Notes: a model not told the origin generated them from the letters alone. Counted from the first letter of the stretch, positions 1-8,325 are shown. The stretch is DNA of 22,149 nt from Actinomycetota bacterium (GCA_005888335.1 VAWY01000190.1:1-22149), one strand, 5' to 3'. Made by a program: numbers and translations.

Positions 1-1219
1 CTCGGGCTCTGCGCGAAGCGCGACGGCGGGGGTCACTCCGTTGCCGTCGTCCTCGTGCGGGCCAGTGGTTTACAAGGGGTCGGGGGCGCCTGACTACATC
101 GTCGCGTCGGACCTGCCGCTGCAGGGCGCGATCCGGGCTCAGACCGTGCAGCTCTCGCGGGCGATCCTGTGGGCGCTCGCGCAGCAGGGCTACAAGGCCG
201 GCTCGTTGAAGATCGGGTACCAGTCGTGCGACGACTCGACCGCGCAGACGGGCGGTTGGGACTCGGCGAAATGCGCGACCAACGGTCGCCTCTATGCGGC
301 GAACAGGTCGGTGATCGGCGTCATCGGAACGTTCAACTCCGGCTGCGCGAAGATCATCGTGCCGATCCTCAACCGGGCGCATCCAGGCCCGATGGCCATG
401 GTCAGCCCCGCGAACACGAATCCGGGCCTGACGAAGAAGTGGGATCCGGGCGAGCCCGGGAAGTACTACCCGACCGGCGTTCGCAACTACGCCCGCGTCG
501 TCGCAACGGACGACTTCCAGGGTCCGGCGGACGCGATGTGGTCGAAGTCGCTCGGCTTCAAGAAGGTCTACGTCCTGAACGACAAGCAGACCTACGGCTT
601 CGGCGTCGCCTCCACGTACCGGACGGCGGCGAAGAAGCTCGGCATCCAGGTCGTGGGCTTCAAGGGCTGGGACGCCAAGCAGTCGAGCTACGAGGCGCTT
701 GCGAACGCGATCAAGGCCTCGGGCGCTCAGGCGGTCTTCCTGGGCGGCATCGTGTGCAACAACGGCGCGAAGCTGATGCAGGACATCAAGGCCGTCGATC
801 CGAAGATCCAGCTCCAGATGCCGGACGGGTTCAGCGGCGGTCTGCCTTCGAATGGGGCAGTCGCCAACGGCGCGTACATCAGCGTGGCCGGCCAGCCGCC
901 GACCTCGCTGACAGGACCCGGCAAGGACTTCGTGAAGAGCTTCGGCAAGCAGGTCGGCGCAACGCCGAACCCGTACTCCGCGTACGGCGCACAGGCGATG
1001 CTCGTGATGCTCCAGGCCGTGGCGAGGGGCGCCGGTGACCGCGCGAAGACGACGAAGGCCATCTTCGGCCTGACCGTCACGAACGGCATCCTGGGCAACT
1101 TCACGATCGACGCGACCGGCGACACGAACCTCAAGCCGATCACGATCTACGTGCAGAAGGGCAAGGAGCTCAAGCCTGTCAAGACGCTCGTGCCGAGCGC
1201 GAGCCTCGTCGGCGGGTAG
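1..1219 (+). CDS. Branched-chain amino-acid-type ABC transporter substrate-binding protein (5' end cut by window edge)
   Basis: This is the periplasmic-type (type I fold) binding protein of a LivK-like importer, which captures an amino acid or related small ligand outside the membrane and hands it to the downstream permeases. The frame is open from base 2 with no stop, so the true start and the expected lipoprotein signal lie left of the window; the TTG at 41 is only the first internal start-like codon. About 405 residues are visible, close to the usual mature length. Family traits are the early SDLPLQG segment (normally SxxPLTG), the repeated GVIG-type beta/alpha units, and a middle hinge near DKQTYGFGV. 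The four genes of the same importer follow on the same strand. A long perfect hairpin comes directly after the stop, a common arrangement that lets the binding protein be made in excess over the permease. The ligand cannot be deduced, because LivK-like proteins also bind amides, urea and aromatic acids. Confidence 0.9.
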   Translation, partial: SGSARSATAGVTPLPSSSCGPVVYKGSGAPDYIVASDLPLQGAIRAQTVQLSRAILWALAQQGYKAGSLKIGYQSCDDSTAQTGGWDSAKCATNGRLYAANRSVIGVIGTFNSGCAKIIVPILNRAHPGPMAMVSPANTNPGLTKKWDPGEPGKYYPTGVRNYARVVATDDFQGPADAMWSKSLGFKKVYVLNDKQTYGFGVASTYRTAAKKLGIQVVGFKGWDAKQSSYEALANAIKASGAQAVFLGGIVCNNGAKLMQDIKAVDPKIQLQMPDGFSGGLPSNGAVANGAYISVAGQPPTSLTGPGKDFVKSFGKQVGATPNPYSAYGAQAMLVMLQAVARGAGDRAKTTKAIFGLTVTNGILGNFTIDATGDTNLKPITIYVQKGKELKPVKTLVPSASLVGG

Positions 1220-1240
1220 CCAAAGGAGTCGCATCGAACC

Positions 1241-1270
1241 GCGCCGGGGGAGGTCAGCCTCCCCCGGCGC
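1241..1270 (+). terminator. Perfect 13-bp hairpin between binding-protein gene and livH (attenuator or processing stem)
   Basis: The arm at 1241-1253 (GCGCCGGGGGAGG) is exactly complementary to 1258-1270, around a 4-base loop TCAG. No T-run follows, so it is not a textbook intrinsic terminator. It probably acts as a partial terminator or as an mRNA 3'-end stabiliser that raises binding-protein expression over the downstream transporter genes. It is perfectly self-complementary, so it would also form on the other strand. Confidence 0.75.
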
Positions 1271-1293
1271 ATATCTCGACCTCTTCACCGATT

Positions 1294-2355
1294 GTGGCCA
1301 CCGACGCCAGCGCACACGCTCCACTCAGGGCCCGACGCTCGCTGAGCTCGTACCTCATGCCTGCGATGGCGGGGCTGCTGCTGACGCTGCTCCTCGTCTG
1401 GCTCGTCGTCAACCTCGTCAAGGAACCGTCGTACTTCGTCACGATCTCGTTCATCGGGCTGACGAACGGCGCCGTCTACGCGCTCGTCGCGCTTGGCTAC
1501 ACCCTCGTCTACGGCATTCTCGAGCTGATCAACTTCGCGCACGGCGACGTGTTCATGCTCGGCGGACTGATCTCCGCGACGATGCTCATCACCGTCTTCG
1601 GTCTGACGGAGCACTCGTCGACCGGAGCCGTGGTCGTCGCCCTGCTCGGCTCCCTGGCGGTGGCGATGGTCGCCTGCGGAGTCATCAACGCGACGATCGA
1701 GTTCGTGGCCTACCGGCCGCTGCGCGGCGCACCGCGACTCGCGCCGCTGATCACCGCGATCGGGATGTCGTTCATCCTCCAGAACGTCGCCATCTTCTTC
1801 TACGACACCGGCTATACCGGCTTGCCGCGGGTCCTCCCTCACGGCAGCGTGTTCTCCGTCGGCGGCGTCACCTATACGTGGGACAAGCTGATCGTCGTGA
1901 TCGTCACCGTCCCGGTGCTGGTCGGGCTCATGTGGCTCGTGTTGAGGACGCGGCAGGGCAAGGCGATGCGCGCGACCGCGCAGGACCGCGACGCGGCGGC
2001 GATGATGGGCATCAACGTCAACCGGACGATCTCGTTCACGTTCCTGCTCGCCGGCGCGCTCGCCGGCGCGGCCGGGCTCCTGTACGCGTTGTATTTCAGA
2101 GAGGTGCGCTACGACACCGGCTTCCAGCTCGGGCTGATCGCGTTCACCGCCGCAGTCCTCGGCGGCATCGGCAACCTTCCGGGCGCCGTCCTCGGCGCGC
2201 TCTCGATCGGCTTCATCCAGGCATACAACGACGGGCTCCGCTGGCACTCGCCCGGCAGCGACTGGACGCAGTCGATCGTCTTCTCGATCCTCATCCTGAT
2301 CCTCGTCTTCCGGCCCGAAGGGCTGCTCGGCGAGCGGACGCCGGAAGGCGCTTGA
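1294..2355 (+). CDS. livH: Branched-chain amino-acid ABC transporter permease, LivH type
   Basis: This is one of the two membrane subunits of the importer, 353 residues with about eight hydrophobic segments. After a roughly 20-residue polar N-terminus and one leading membrane segment comes the LivH core, with GLTNGAVYALVALGYTLVYG (about 50-69) and the ELINFAHGD motif (about 73-81) typical of the family. The EAA-like cytoplasmic loop that contacts the ATPases falls around RATAQDRDAAAMMGINVN. The C-terminus ends with the conserved FRPEGLLGE block. GTG 1294 is the most upstream start that keeps clear of the hairpin. No Shine-Dalgarno sequence precedes it, and the ATG at 1357 is a possible later start. 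The stop is 1 bp from livM, which indicates one operon. Confidence 0.93.
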   Translation: MATDASAHAPLRARRSLSSYLMPAMAGLLLTLLLVWLVVNLVKEPSYFVTISFIGLTNGAVYALVALGYTLVYGILELINFAHGDVFMLGGLISATMLITVFGLTEHSSTGAVVVALLGSLAVAMVACGVINATIEFVAYRPLRGAPRLAPLITAIGMSFILQNVAIFFYDTGYTGLPRVLPHGSVFSVGGVTYTWDKLIVVIVTVPVLVGLMWLVLRTRQGKAMRATAQDRDAAAMMGINVNRTISFTFLLAGALAGAAGLLYALYFREVRYDTGFQLGLIAFTAAVLGGIGNLPGAVLGALSIGFIQAYNDGLRWHSPGSDWTQSIVFSILILILVFRPEGLLGERTPEGA

Positions 2356-2356
2356 C

Positions 2357-3787
2357 GTGAAGCGGCGCCTGCGCCAGTCGATCTCGCGCGCGTGGTGGAC
2401 GGCCCTCGGCGCGGTGGGCCTACCGCAGGAGCGCTGGCTCGCGCTCCCTTCTGCGACGCGGCGGGCTGTGAAGACGGCGATCTGGCTTGCCGTCGCGCTT
2501 GCGCTGATCGCGGTCTTCGGCGTGTGGGACAACTCGGCGCTTCTGGCCGCCGTCGTCGTGTTCGCGCTGATCGCTCCGCGCTGGGACGGCCTGACCGTCG
2601 CCGGCCGGCCCGTCGGCAAGTACATCACTCCCGCCGCAATCCTCGCGCTCGCGATCAGCTACCCGTACTACCTCGACTACCTGCCGGAGCTCCCGCTCTT
2701 CGGCCCGTTCCCGCAGGTCGGGACGATGGTCGTGATGATGATCTTCTCGATGATGGCCCTCGGGCTGAACTTTGTCGTGGGCTACGCCGGCCTGCTCGAC
2801 CTCGGCTATGTCGCCTTCTACGCCATGGGCGCGTACATGGCCGGCTGGTTCGCGTCGACGCAGTTCTCGAAGCAGCACCTGAACCTCGGCGCCGTCGGCC
2901 TGTACCCGGGATGGACCGGATTCCACTTCTCGATCTGGCTCGTGCTGCTGATGGCGGGGATCGCCACCGCCGTTGTCGGCGTGATCATCGGCCTGCCGAC
3001 GCTGCGGCTGCGCGGCGACTATCTCGCGATCGTCACCCTCGGCTTCGGCGAGATCATGCCGCAGATCGCGCGGAACGGGAACGACTTCCTCGGCACCGGC
3101 TTCAACCTGACGAACGGCACGGGCGGGATCACGCCGATCGACGGACCGGGCTTCGGCAACTGGGCGGGTGATCATCTGCACCTGCCGGCCAACTACCTGA
3201 ACGCCGGCAACCTCGACTCCATCTTCTTCTGGACCGCGCTCGGGCTCGTCCTGATCACCGTCTTCGTGAGCGCACGCCTTCGGGACTCGCGACTCGGCCG
3301 CGCGTGGGTCGCAATCCGCGAGGACGAGACTGCCGCCGCCGCGATGGGCGTGCCGCTCATGCGGACGAAGACATGGTCGTACGCCACCGGTGCGTTCTTC
3401 GGCGGTGTTGCGGGTGCGTACTACGCCTCCTACAAGAGCGGCGCGTTCCCGGACGACTTCTTCTTCCAGATCTCCGTGTTCATCCTCTGCATGGTCATCC
3501 TCGGCGGGATGGGGAACATCTGGGGCGTGATCTTCGGCGCGTGCTTCCTCGCGTACCTCGATCGCGAAGGGCTCGCGAATATCGGCGCACAGGTCAGCGA
3601 CACCGTCGGCCGCCAGATCGACGTGCCGAAGTACGAGTTCGGCATCTTCGGAATCATCATCGTGCTCACGATGCTCTTCCGTCCGGAAGGGCTGATCCCG
3701 AGCCGTCGCCGCGCCGCGGAGCTGCACGAGGGCGTGCACGACGAGCCGCTGTACGACGTCGCGCACGACGAGCGGTTGACGCCGTGA
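2357..3787 (+). CDS. livM: Branched-chain amino-acid ABC transporter permease, LivM type, with extended N-terminus
   Basis: This is the second membrane subunit, 476 residues. The LivM core starts near residue 120 with MALGLNFVVGYAGLLDLGYV. It continues through the cytoplasmic coupling region (GLPTLRLRGDYLAIVTLGFGEI, then RAWVAIREDETAAAAMGVPL) to the C-terminal FRPEGLIPSRRR. Before the core are about 110 extra residues with a basic start and two or three additional hydrophobic segments, so the protein is longer than most LivM proteins, although E. coli LivM also carries an N-terminal extension. The last 25 residues form an unusual polar tail rich in His, Asp and Glu (HEGVHDE and AHDERL). The GTG start lies 1 bp after the livH stop, and the final codons overlap livG by 4 bp, so translation is probably coupled. 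Confidence 0.93.
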   Translation: MKRRLRQSISRAWWTALGAVGLPQERWLALPSATRRAVKTAIWLAVALALIAVFGVWDNSALLAAVVVFALIAPRWDGLTVAGRPVGKYITPAAILALAISYPYYLDYLPELPLFGPFPQVGTMVVMMIFSMMALGLNFVVGYAGLLDLGYVAFYAMGAYMAGWFASTQFSKQHLNLGAVGLYPGWTGFHFSIWLVLLMAGIATAVVGVIIGLPTLRLRGDYLAIVTLGFGEIMPQIARNGNDFLGTGFNLTNGTGGITPIDGPGFGNWAGDHLHLPANYLNAGNLDSIFFWTALGLVLITVFVSARLRDSRLGRAWVAIREDETAAAAMGVPLMRTKTWSYATGAFFGGVAGAYYASYKSGAFPDDFFFQISVFILCMVILGGMGNIWGVIFGACFLAYLDREGLANIGAQVSDTVGRQIDVPKYEFGIFGIIIVLTMLFRPEGLIPSRRRAAELHEGVHDEPLYDVAHDERLTP

Positions 3788-4569
3788 GTAGCAGCGCGAC
3801 GCTTCTGCACACGGATCGGCTGCGGAAGGAGTTCGGCGGCCTCGTCGCGGTCGACGACGTGACCTTCGATGTGCCGCGGATGTCGATCGTCAGCCTGATC
3901 GGACCGAACGGCGCCGGCAAGACGACGTTCTTCAACATGCTCACCGGTGTGTACAAGCCGACGGCCGGGCTCGTGTTCTTCGACGGCGAGGACATGACCG
4001 GGAGACCGCCGCACGCCTTCACGCAGCGCGGCATCGGCCGGACGTTCCAGAACATCCGCCTCTTTCACAACATGACAGCCCTCGAGAACGTGCTCGTCGG
4101 CATGCACGTCCGGCTGAAGGGCAACCTCTTCGAGGCGATCCTGCGCACGCCGCGCGTGAAGAGGGAGGAGCGGGAGGCGCGGGTACGGGCACGCGAGCTG
4201 CTCGAGTTCTCGGGCCTGCGGCGGAAGGACGGCGAGCTCGGTAAGAACCTCTCTTACGGCGACCAGCGCCGCCTCGAGGTGGCGCGCGCGCTCGCGACAC
4301 AGCCGAAGCTGCTGCTGCTCGACGAGCCGACGGCCGGCATGAACCCGCAGGAGACCGCTGACTTCACCGCGTTCGTCGCCCGGCTGCGCGAGGAACAGAA
4401 GTTGACCGTGCTCCTGATCGAGCACGATATGCGCGTCGTCATGGGCGTCTCGGATCGCGTGACCGTGCTCGACTACGGGGAGAAGATCGCCGAGGGGACG
4501 CCGCAGGAGATCCAGCGCAATGAGCGTGTGATCGAGGCGTATCTCGGCACAGCGGCGGTGAGCTCGTGA
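3784..4569 (+). CDS. livG: Branched-chain amino-acid ABC transporter ATP-binding protein, LivG type
   Basis: This is a cytoplasmic ATPase subunit of 261 residues that powers the LivHM pore as a dimer with LivF. Visible motifs are Walker A GPNGAGKT (40-47), the Q-loop in GRTFQNIRLF (85-94), signature LSYGDQRRLE (156-165), Walker B LLLLDEP (176-182) and H-loop LIEHDM (211-216). The signature has D where LivG proteins usually carry Q. The C-terminal GxxxEIQRNERVIEAYLG block is LivG-specific. The chosen start is the GTG at 3784 in a GTGA overlap with the livM stop; the frame is open much further upstream, but that part is the livM gene read in another frame. The end overlaps livF by the same GTGA arrangement. 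Confidence 0.95.
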   Translation: MSSSATLLHTDRLRKEFGGLVAVDDVTFDVPRMSIVSLIGPNGAGKTTFFNMLTGVYKPTAGLVFFDGEDMTGRPPHAFTQRGIGRTFQNIRLFHNMTALENVLVGMHVRLKGNLFEAILRTPRVKREEREARVRARELLEFSGLRRKDGELGKNLSYGDQRRLEVARALATQPKLLLLDEPTAGMNPQETADFTAFVARLREEQKLTVLLIEHDMRVVMGVSDRVTVLDYGEKIAEGTPQEIQRNERVIEAYLGTAAVSS

Positions 4570-5297
4570 GCGCGAACGCGGCGCCGTTGCTGCTCGAGGT
4601 GGAGGACATCGAGACGTATTACGGCTCGATCCAGGCGCTGAAGGGGATCACGATCGACGTGCACGAGGGCGAGATCGTGACGCTGATCGGCGCGAACGGC
4701 GCCGGCAAGTCGACGACCCTGCGCTCGATCAACGGCCTGAACCACCCGCGGCGCGGGACGATCGCCTTTCAGGGACGCGACATCACGCACGATCCGCCGC
4801 ACGAGATCGTGAAGCGGGGGATCGCGCAGTCGCCCGAGGGCCGCAAGCTCTTCCCGCGCATGTCGGTGACCGAGAACCTCGAGATGGGCGCCTTCCAGCG
4901 GACGGATCGCGGGAACCTCAGGGAGGACATGGACCGCGTGTTCGAGCTGTTCCCGCGCCTCGCCGAGCGCCGCCACCAGAAAGCAGGGACGCTGTCCGGC
5001 GGGGAGCAGCAGATGTGCGCGATCGGCCGCGCGCTGATGGCGCGCCCGACGCTGCTGATGCTCGACGAGCCGTCGATGGGGCTCGCGCCGATCTTCGTCG
5101 AGCGAATCTTCGAGACGATCGTCGAGGTCAACAAGCAGGGGACGTCGATCCTGCTCGTCGAGCAGAACGCCTTGATGGCGCTCGAGGTTGCAAACCGCGG
5201 CTACGTGCTCGAGACGGGGCACGTCGCGCTCGCCGACGAGGCGAAGGCGCTGGCGAAGAACGAGGACGTCCGCAAGACGTACCTCGGCGAGACGTAG
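4566..5297 (+). CDS. livF: Branched-chain amino-acid ABC transporter ATP-binding protein, LivF type
   Basis: This is the second ATPase subunit of the importer, 243 residues, the usual size. Walker A is GANGAGKS (42-49), the Q-loop segment reads IAQSPEGRKLFPRMSV, the signature is LSGGEQQM (143-150), Walker B is LLMLDEPSMGLAP (163-175), and the H-loop position carries Q in LLVEQNA, which is normal for LivF. The C-terminal VRKTYLGE block is also family-typical. The gene starts with GTG inside the last codon of livG, the third tight junction in this operon. It ends only 7 bp from the stop of the convergent gene on the minus strand, and no strong terminator stem fits in that gap. Confidence 0.95.
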   Translation: MSANAAPLLLEVEDIETYYGSIQALKGITIDVHEGEIVTLIGANGAGKSTTLRSINGLNHPRRGTIAFQGRDITHDPPHEIVKRGIAQSPEGRKLFPRMSVTENLEMGAFQRTDRGNLREDMDRVFELFPRLAERRHQKAGTLSGGEQQMCAIGRALMARPTLLMLDEPSMGLAPIFVERIFETIVEVNKQGTSILLVEQNALMALEVANRGYVLETGHVALADEAKALAKNEDVRKTYLGET

Positions 5298-5304
5298 CCG
5301 GCGC

Positions 5305-5796
5305 CTACGGCTGGTACTGCTGGTCGAACGCGAGGACGAGGCCCGGGTACTTCGAGCCGACGCGGATCCAGAAGCCGGCTTTCGGCTCGGTCAGCGCACG
5401 GTGCTTCGGGTTTCGCCCCTTCACGATCTGAGCCAGCTCGGCGACGGTGATCGACGTGGTCGGGATCGAGCCCGTTCCATGCCGGGTGAGGACCGTGACG
5501 CTCGCCGACGCAGAGACGAGGTAGCTCAGGAGGCGGTGGCCCTCCTCGACGATGTAGTAGTCGTTTGGAACGTCCTTCGACCCGGTGTCTGCGAGCTTCG
5601 CTTGCTGGGCCGCGTACCCGGTGAGCCACCACCCCGGATCGAAGCGCAGCTCGAACCGGTTGCCCTTCGGCTTCAGTGAGCTGATATGGCCGTAGAGCAC
5701 GGTCTCTCGCGGCGCGGACGTCGTCGACGTCGCAGCGAAGGCGGAGACGGCTGCTCCGAGGATTGCGATCGCGGTGAGGAGTACGAGCGCCTTCAT
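5305..5796 (-). CDS. Small exported protein of unknown function
   Basis: This 163-residue protein was not assigned to a named family. It starts with a clear Sec-type signal peptide: a short basic start MK, a hydrophobic core of about 17 residues, and a likely cut after the SAFA region near residue 21. The mature part has a WWLTGYAAQQA segment, a PNDYYIVEEGHRLLSYLV strand-like block, and a C-terminal GFWIRVGSKYPG block, with no cysteines visible. This suggests a small extracytoplasmic beta-rich domain. The ATG overlaps the stop of the LarA-like gene (ATGA), so it is translationally coupled to it and was probably co-selected with it. The start choice rests on this overlap and on the signal peptide beginning exactly there. 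Confidence 0.75.
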   Translation of the reverse strand: MKALVLLTAIAILGAAVSAFAATSTTSAPRETVLYGHISSLKPKGNRFELRFDPGWWLTGYAAQQAKLADTGSKDVPNDYYIVEEGHRLLSYLVSASASVTVLTRHGTGSIPTTSITVAELAQIVKGRNPKHRALTEPKAGFWIRVGSKYPGLVLAFDQQYQP

Positions 5797-7307
5797 GACC
5801 GGCCCGCCGATTCTCTCACCCGCAGCGGGAAATACGGCGGGCTGAGCAAGAAGCCGATCCGCTCGTGCCCCTGGCCGCGCGCCATCTCGAGCGCAGCACC
5901 GACGCCGTGCACCGGCACGAAGCCGAGCTGGCGCACCGCGGTTGCGTCGCCCGCGCCCGCGACCAGGACGGCGTCGAGCCGGCCGAGGGCCGGCTGGCAG
6001 GCGTTCCAGTCTCGGAAGGGCAGCAGCGGGTGCACGGTGCGGCCGGAGCGATATGCCTCGATCGCTCGGGCGTCGGTCGAGACTGCGCGCTCGGCGTCGG
6101 CGAGAAGTCGCGGGTCGCGTCCCGTCCGCGTCGCGTGGAAGAACATGCGATAGGGCTGCTGCGTCGGATGCGCGAAGTGACGTGTGAAGCGGTTGACGAG
6201 GATCGCCGTGCCGCCGTTGACGATCGGGAACGCGTCGCGCCAGAGCCGCAGCGCCAACCCGAGCCCGAGCCACGCCGCGAGCAGCGGATTCGGCCGTTCG
6301 CGCGGAATGTACGGCGTCGTGCGCGGCACTCCGATCACGAGCGCGTCCAGCGGGGCCGGCAGCTCCGCCCGGCGCAGCTCGACCGCGCGGAGCAGCGCCT
6401 CCGCGTGGGCGACCGACGGCGGCCCCCCGAACGCCGCGGCGACCGTGATGTGCGTGCGCAGCGATCGGAGCACGTCCCGTTGGAGCGCCTCGGGGAGCGC
6501 GCCGTAGAGGAAGCGGAGCGGCGAGCCGGCAATGCGTTCGAGCGCCGCCGGGTCGTACGGATAGCCGCGCAGAGCGCCGCTGACCTCCGGGTGGTTGAGC
6601 ACGAGGGAGACACCGAGGATGGGCACGCGCCGGCCGAGCGAGCGCTCGAGTGCGACCGCGAGATGCCATCCCTGCGAGGCGGCGGTCTCGAGTAGCGAGT
6701 ACGCGCCCGACGCGCGAAGGGCATCGGCGCCGGCCGCTGCGAGCAGCGTTGCAGGCCCACCATGGAGAACGGATTCCGCCGCGCTGACGACGACCACGAG
6801 GTCGGTCTCGACGAGTGCGCGGTTCACGCGCAGCGGCGGCCGTGACGACTCGTCGAGCGGAACGAGCTCGGGATCCTCGACGTCGTGCACGACGACGTGG
6901 CCGTGGAACCGGCGTGCGAGCTCCGGCGTCACGAGCTGGCTGAGGTCGCGCTGCGACGTCCGGCGTGCGAGGCCGGAGGCAACGAGGAACGTCTGATAGC
7001 CGGTCGGGATGCCGAGGCGCTCGAGCTCGGCAACCACGGCCGAGATCGCGTGCTGACGCGGGTCGTCCGGCGAGCCCGGGATCGGCAGCGCCGGTGGCTC
7101 GACGACGATCGTGGCGCGGGTGCCGCGGCCGGCAAGCGCTTCGAGGCCTTCCCCCTCGAGCGGGAAGCGCAGCGCGTCGCGCACCGCTGCTGCGACGTCG
7201 GCTACCGGCTCTCCGGGCGGCGGCGGCCGCAGCAGGACCGCGCCCTCCGGCGCGGTGGCGAGGACGAGCCGCGTGCCGGAGAGGAGCGGGACGCGGGTTC
7301 CGGCCAT
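5793..7307 (-). CDS. LarA-like (DUF2088) protein with altered active-site motifs
   Basis: The product has 504 residues and resembles nickel-pincer lactate racemase LarA in size and layout: an N-terminal DUF2088-type domain (about 5-210) and a C-terminal LarA domain (about 225-495). Landmarks are AISAVVAELERLGIP (88-102), the HD pair at 141-142, and RALVETDLVVVV (163-174). The catalytic positions look degraded. The LarA GTHR motif reads GLAR (112-115), so its histidine is replaced by alanine. The region that normally has PHxxAGFSGGxK reads ESVLHGGPATLLAAAG, keeping a histidine (182) but no lysine for the pincer cofactor. It may therefore be a LarA-superfamily enzyme with other chemistry, or a non-enzymatic relative. 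It sits between a small unknown gene 21 bp upstream and the exported protein gene it overlaps. Family assignment is fairly secure; function is not. Confidence 0.7.
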   Translation of the reverse strand: MAGTRVPLLSGTRLVLATAPEGAVLLRPPPPGEPVADVAAAVRDALRFPLEGEGLEALAGRGTRATIVVEPPALPIPGSPDDPRQHAISAVVAELERLGIPTGYQTFLVASGLARRTSQRDLSQLVTPELARRFHGHVVVHDVEDPELVPLDESSRPPLRVNRALVETDLVVVVSAAESVLHGGPATLLAAAGADALRASGAYSLLETAASQGWHLAVALERSLGRRVPILGVSLVLNHPEVSGALRGYPYDPAALERIAGSPLRFLYGALPEALQRDVLRSLRTHITVAAAFGGPPSVAHAEALLRAVELRRAELPAPLDALVIGVPRTTPYIPRERPNPLLAAWLGLGLALRLWRDAFPIVNGGTAILVNRFTRHFAHPTQQPYRMFFHATRTGRDPRLLADAERAVSTDARAIEAYRSGRTVHPLLPFRDWNACQPALGRLDAVLVAGAGDATAVRQLGFVPVHGVGAALEMARGQGHERIGFLLSPPYFPLRVRESAGRS

Positions 7308-7328
7308 CGGCGCCGCACGATAGTCGGG

Positions 7329-7736
7329 CTACTCCCGGATTCGCTCGATCTCCCGCAACGCGAGTCCGTACCGGAATGCGAAGCGCTCCTCTTCGAGCGG
7401 GCCTTCGGCGCCGCACACCTGCGCGAACGCGACTTCGGGGATTGTGCGCTGGAGAGCGCCGCGACCTGCGAGAGCGCGTGCGGCGAGGGCGGTCAAGCGC
7501 GGCTCAACCGCCCCCGTCCTCGTCGCATCGTGGAGCGCGTCGAGTGCGGCGCCGCGGAGCTCGTGACAGTCACCGTGCGCCGCCTCCGAGAAGCACCAAC
7601 CGGCGTAGGCAAGTCTGAAGAGCCCCACCGCTGCGGGGCTGCGATCGTCGGGAGAGTGGCCGACTGCGATCGGCGCGCCGCCGAGCAGTTGCGTCCGGAG
7701 CCCGGTTAGATATTTGGCCGGGGTCGCGAACAGCAC
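7329..7736 (-). CDS. Small protein of unknown function (135 residues)
   Basis: I do not recognise this protein. It is predicted mainly helical, begins with a Leu/Ala-rich stretch, and has a middle segment FRLAYAGWCFSEAAHGDCHE with two cysteines, followed by Ala/Leu/Arg-rich helices and a charged end REIERIRE. The GTG start at 7736 overlaps the 3' end of the M50-like frame by 31 bases. No Shine-Dalgarno sequence is obvious and no ATG is available, so the N-terminus is uncertain. The stop is 21 bp before the LarA-like start on the same strand, which suggests co-transcription. The protein reads as coding rather than as a shadow, because no other frame over this stretch gives a sensible product. 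Confidence 0.5.
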   Translation of the reverse strand: MLFATPAKYLTGLRTQLLGGAPIAVGHSPDDRSPAAVGLFRLAYAGWCFSEAAHGDCHELRGAALDALHDATRTGAVEPRLTALAARALAGRGALQRTIPEVAFAQVCGAEGPLEEERFAFRYGLALREIERIRE

Positions 7737-8277
7737 AGCGCGCGGGCCAGGACGTCGTCGAGCTCGGTGCGTTGAGTCATGCGTCCCCGAAGGGCTTTGC
7801 GGACGCAGGCCCCGTCGCTCGGCCGACCGTTCCGCGTGTGCGGATAAACGTTGTAGAGCGCGGCGGCGATACCGAGCCCGCCGATCAGCTCGAGGGGCGG
7901 GAGCGAAAGACGCACGCCAAGCGCCACAAGCAGACCTGCCGCGGCGGCATGCGCTGTCGGGCCGGCCCGTGCGTAGGCGATGCGCTCACTGCGCGAGAGA
8001 GCGGCATACGTTCGGGCGAAGCCGGCTCGCGTGTCACCCCGTGCGAAGTCGAAGGTCAGGACGAGCCGACCGATTCGACCCCGAAATCTGCCCGGCTCGC
8101 GCCCCACGTGGGCGTGAACCAGACCTTCGGTCCGCAGGAGTCCGACCGCCGCGGGCCGAGCTCGTGGACGGCCGTGAGCGCGGGCACGAGCACGAGAAAC
8201 GGCAAGGACCACCGGAGCAACCCGTCCGGTCCGCCCCCGTTCAGCCAGCCGTCGAACGCCCTCAGAGCTCCGTCCAT
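7706..8277 (-). pseudogene. M50-type (site-2-protease-like) membrane metalloprotease gene, frameshifted in HEXXH
   Basis: Two minus-strand frames join into one protein. The first starts at ATG 8277, preceded by a GAAAGG ribosome-binding site, and runs through a hydrophobic helix into TAVHELG. The second continues AAVGLLRTEGLVHAHVGREP and ends at TAA 7706. Restoring one base at about 8152-8156 (CCGCG back to CCACGCG) gives HELGHAAVGLL, a perfect HEXXH zinc site. Downstream are RIAYARAGPTAHA, a hydrophobic pair of segments, and NGRPSDGACVRKALRG, matching the second conserved half of M50 proteases (AGP region and an N..P...SDG-type motif, where the Asp is a metal ligand). Restored length would be about 190 residues, small but reasonable. 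It is either a decayed gene or an assembly base loss. It is divergent from polA with a 55-bp gap. Confidence 0.7.
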
Positions 8278-8319
8278 CCCGCCTTTCTATCGGCCGGTCG
8301 GGCGCTCGGCTTGACGCCG

Positions 8320-8325
8320 TAGACT
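8320..8325 (+). promoter_or_regulatory. Candidate -10 element of polA, near-leaderless start
   Basis: TAGACT fits the TANNNT -10 pattern and ends 7 bases before the polA ATG, so transcription would begin at or beside the start codon. No ribosome-binding site of normal strength fits in between (only GAAAGA), which agrees with a leaderless message. No convincing -35 hexamer was seen. Confidence 0.4.

Noticed and set aside
3304..3783. Extended N-terminus for LivG
   Set aside because: The stretch is livM read in a second frame; the GTGA overlap start at 3784 gives the normal family length.
5298..5316. Short inverted repeat between livF and the convergent gene as a terminator
   Set aside because: Only a 5-bp AGCCG/CGGCT stem, without a T-run and reaching into the coding end; too weak to call.
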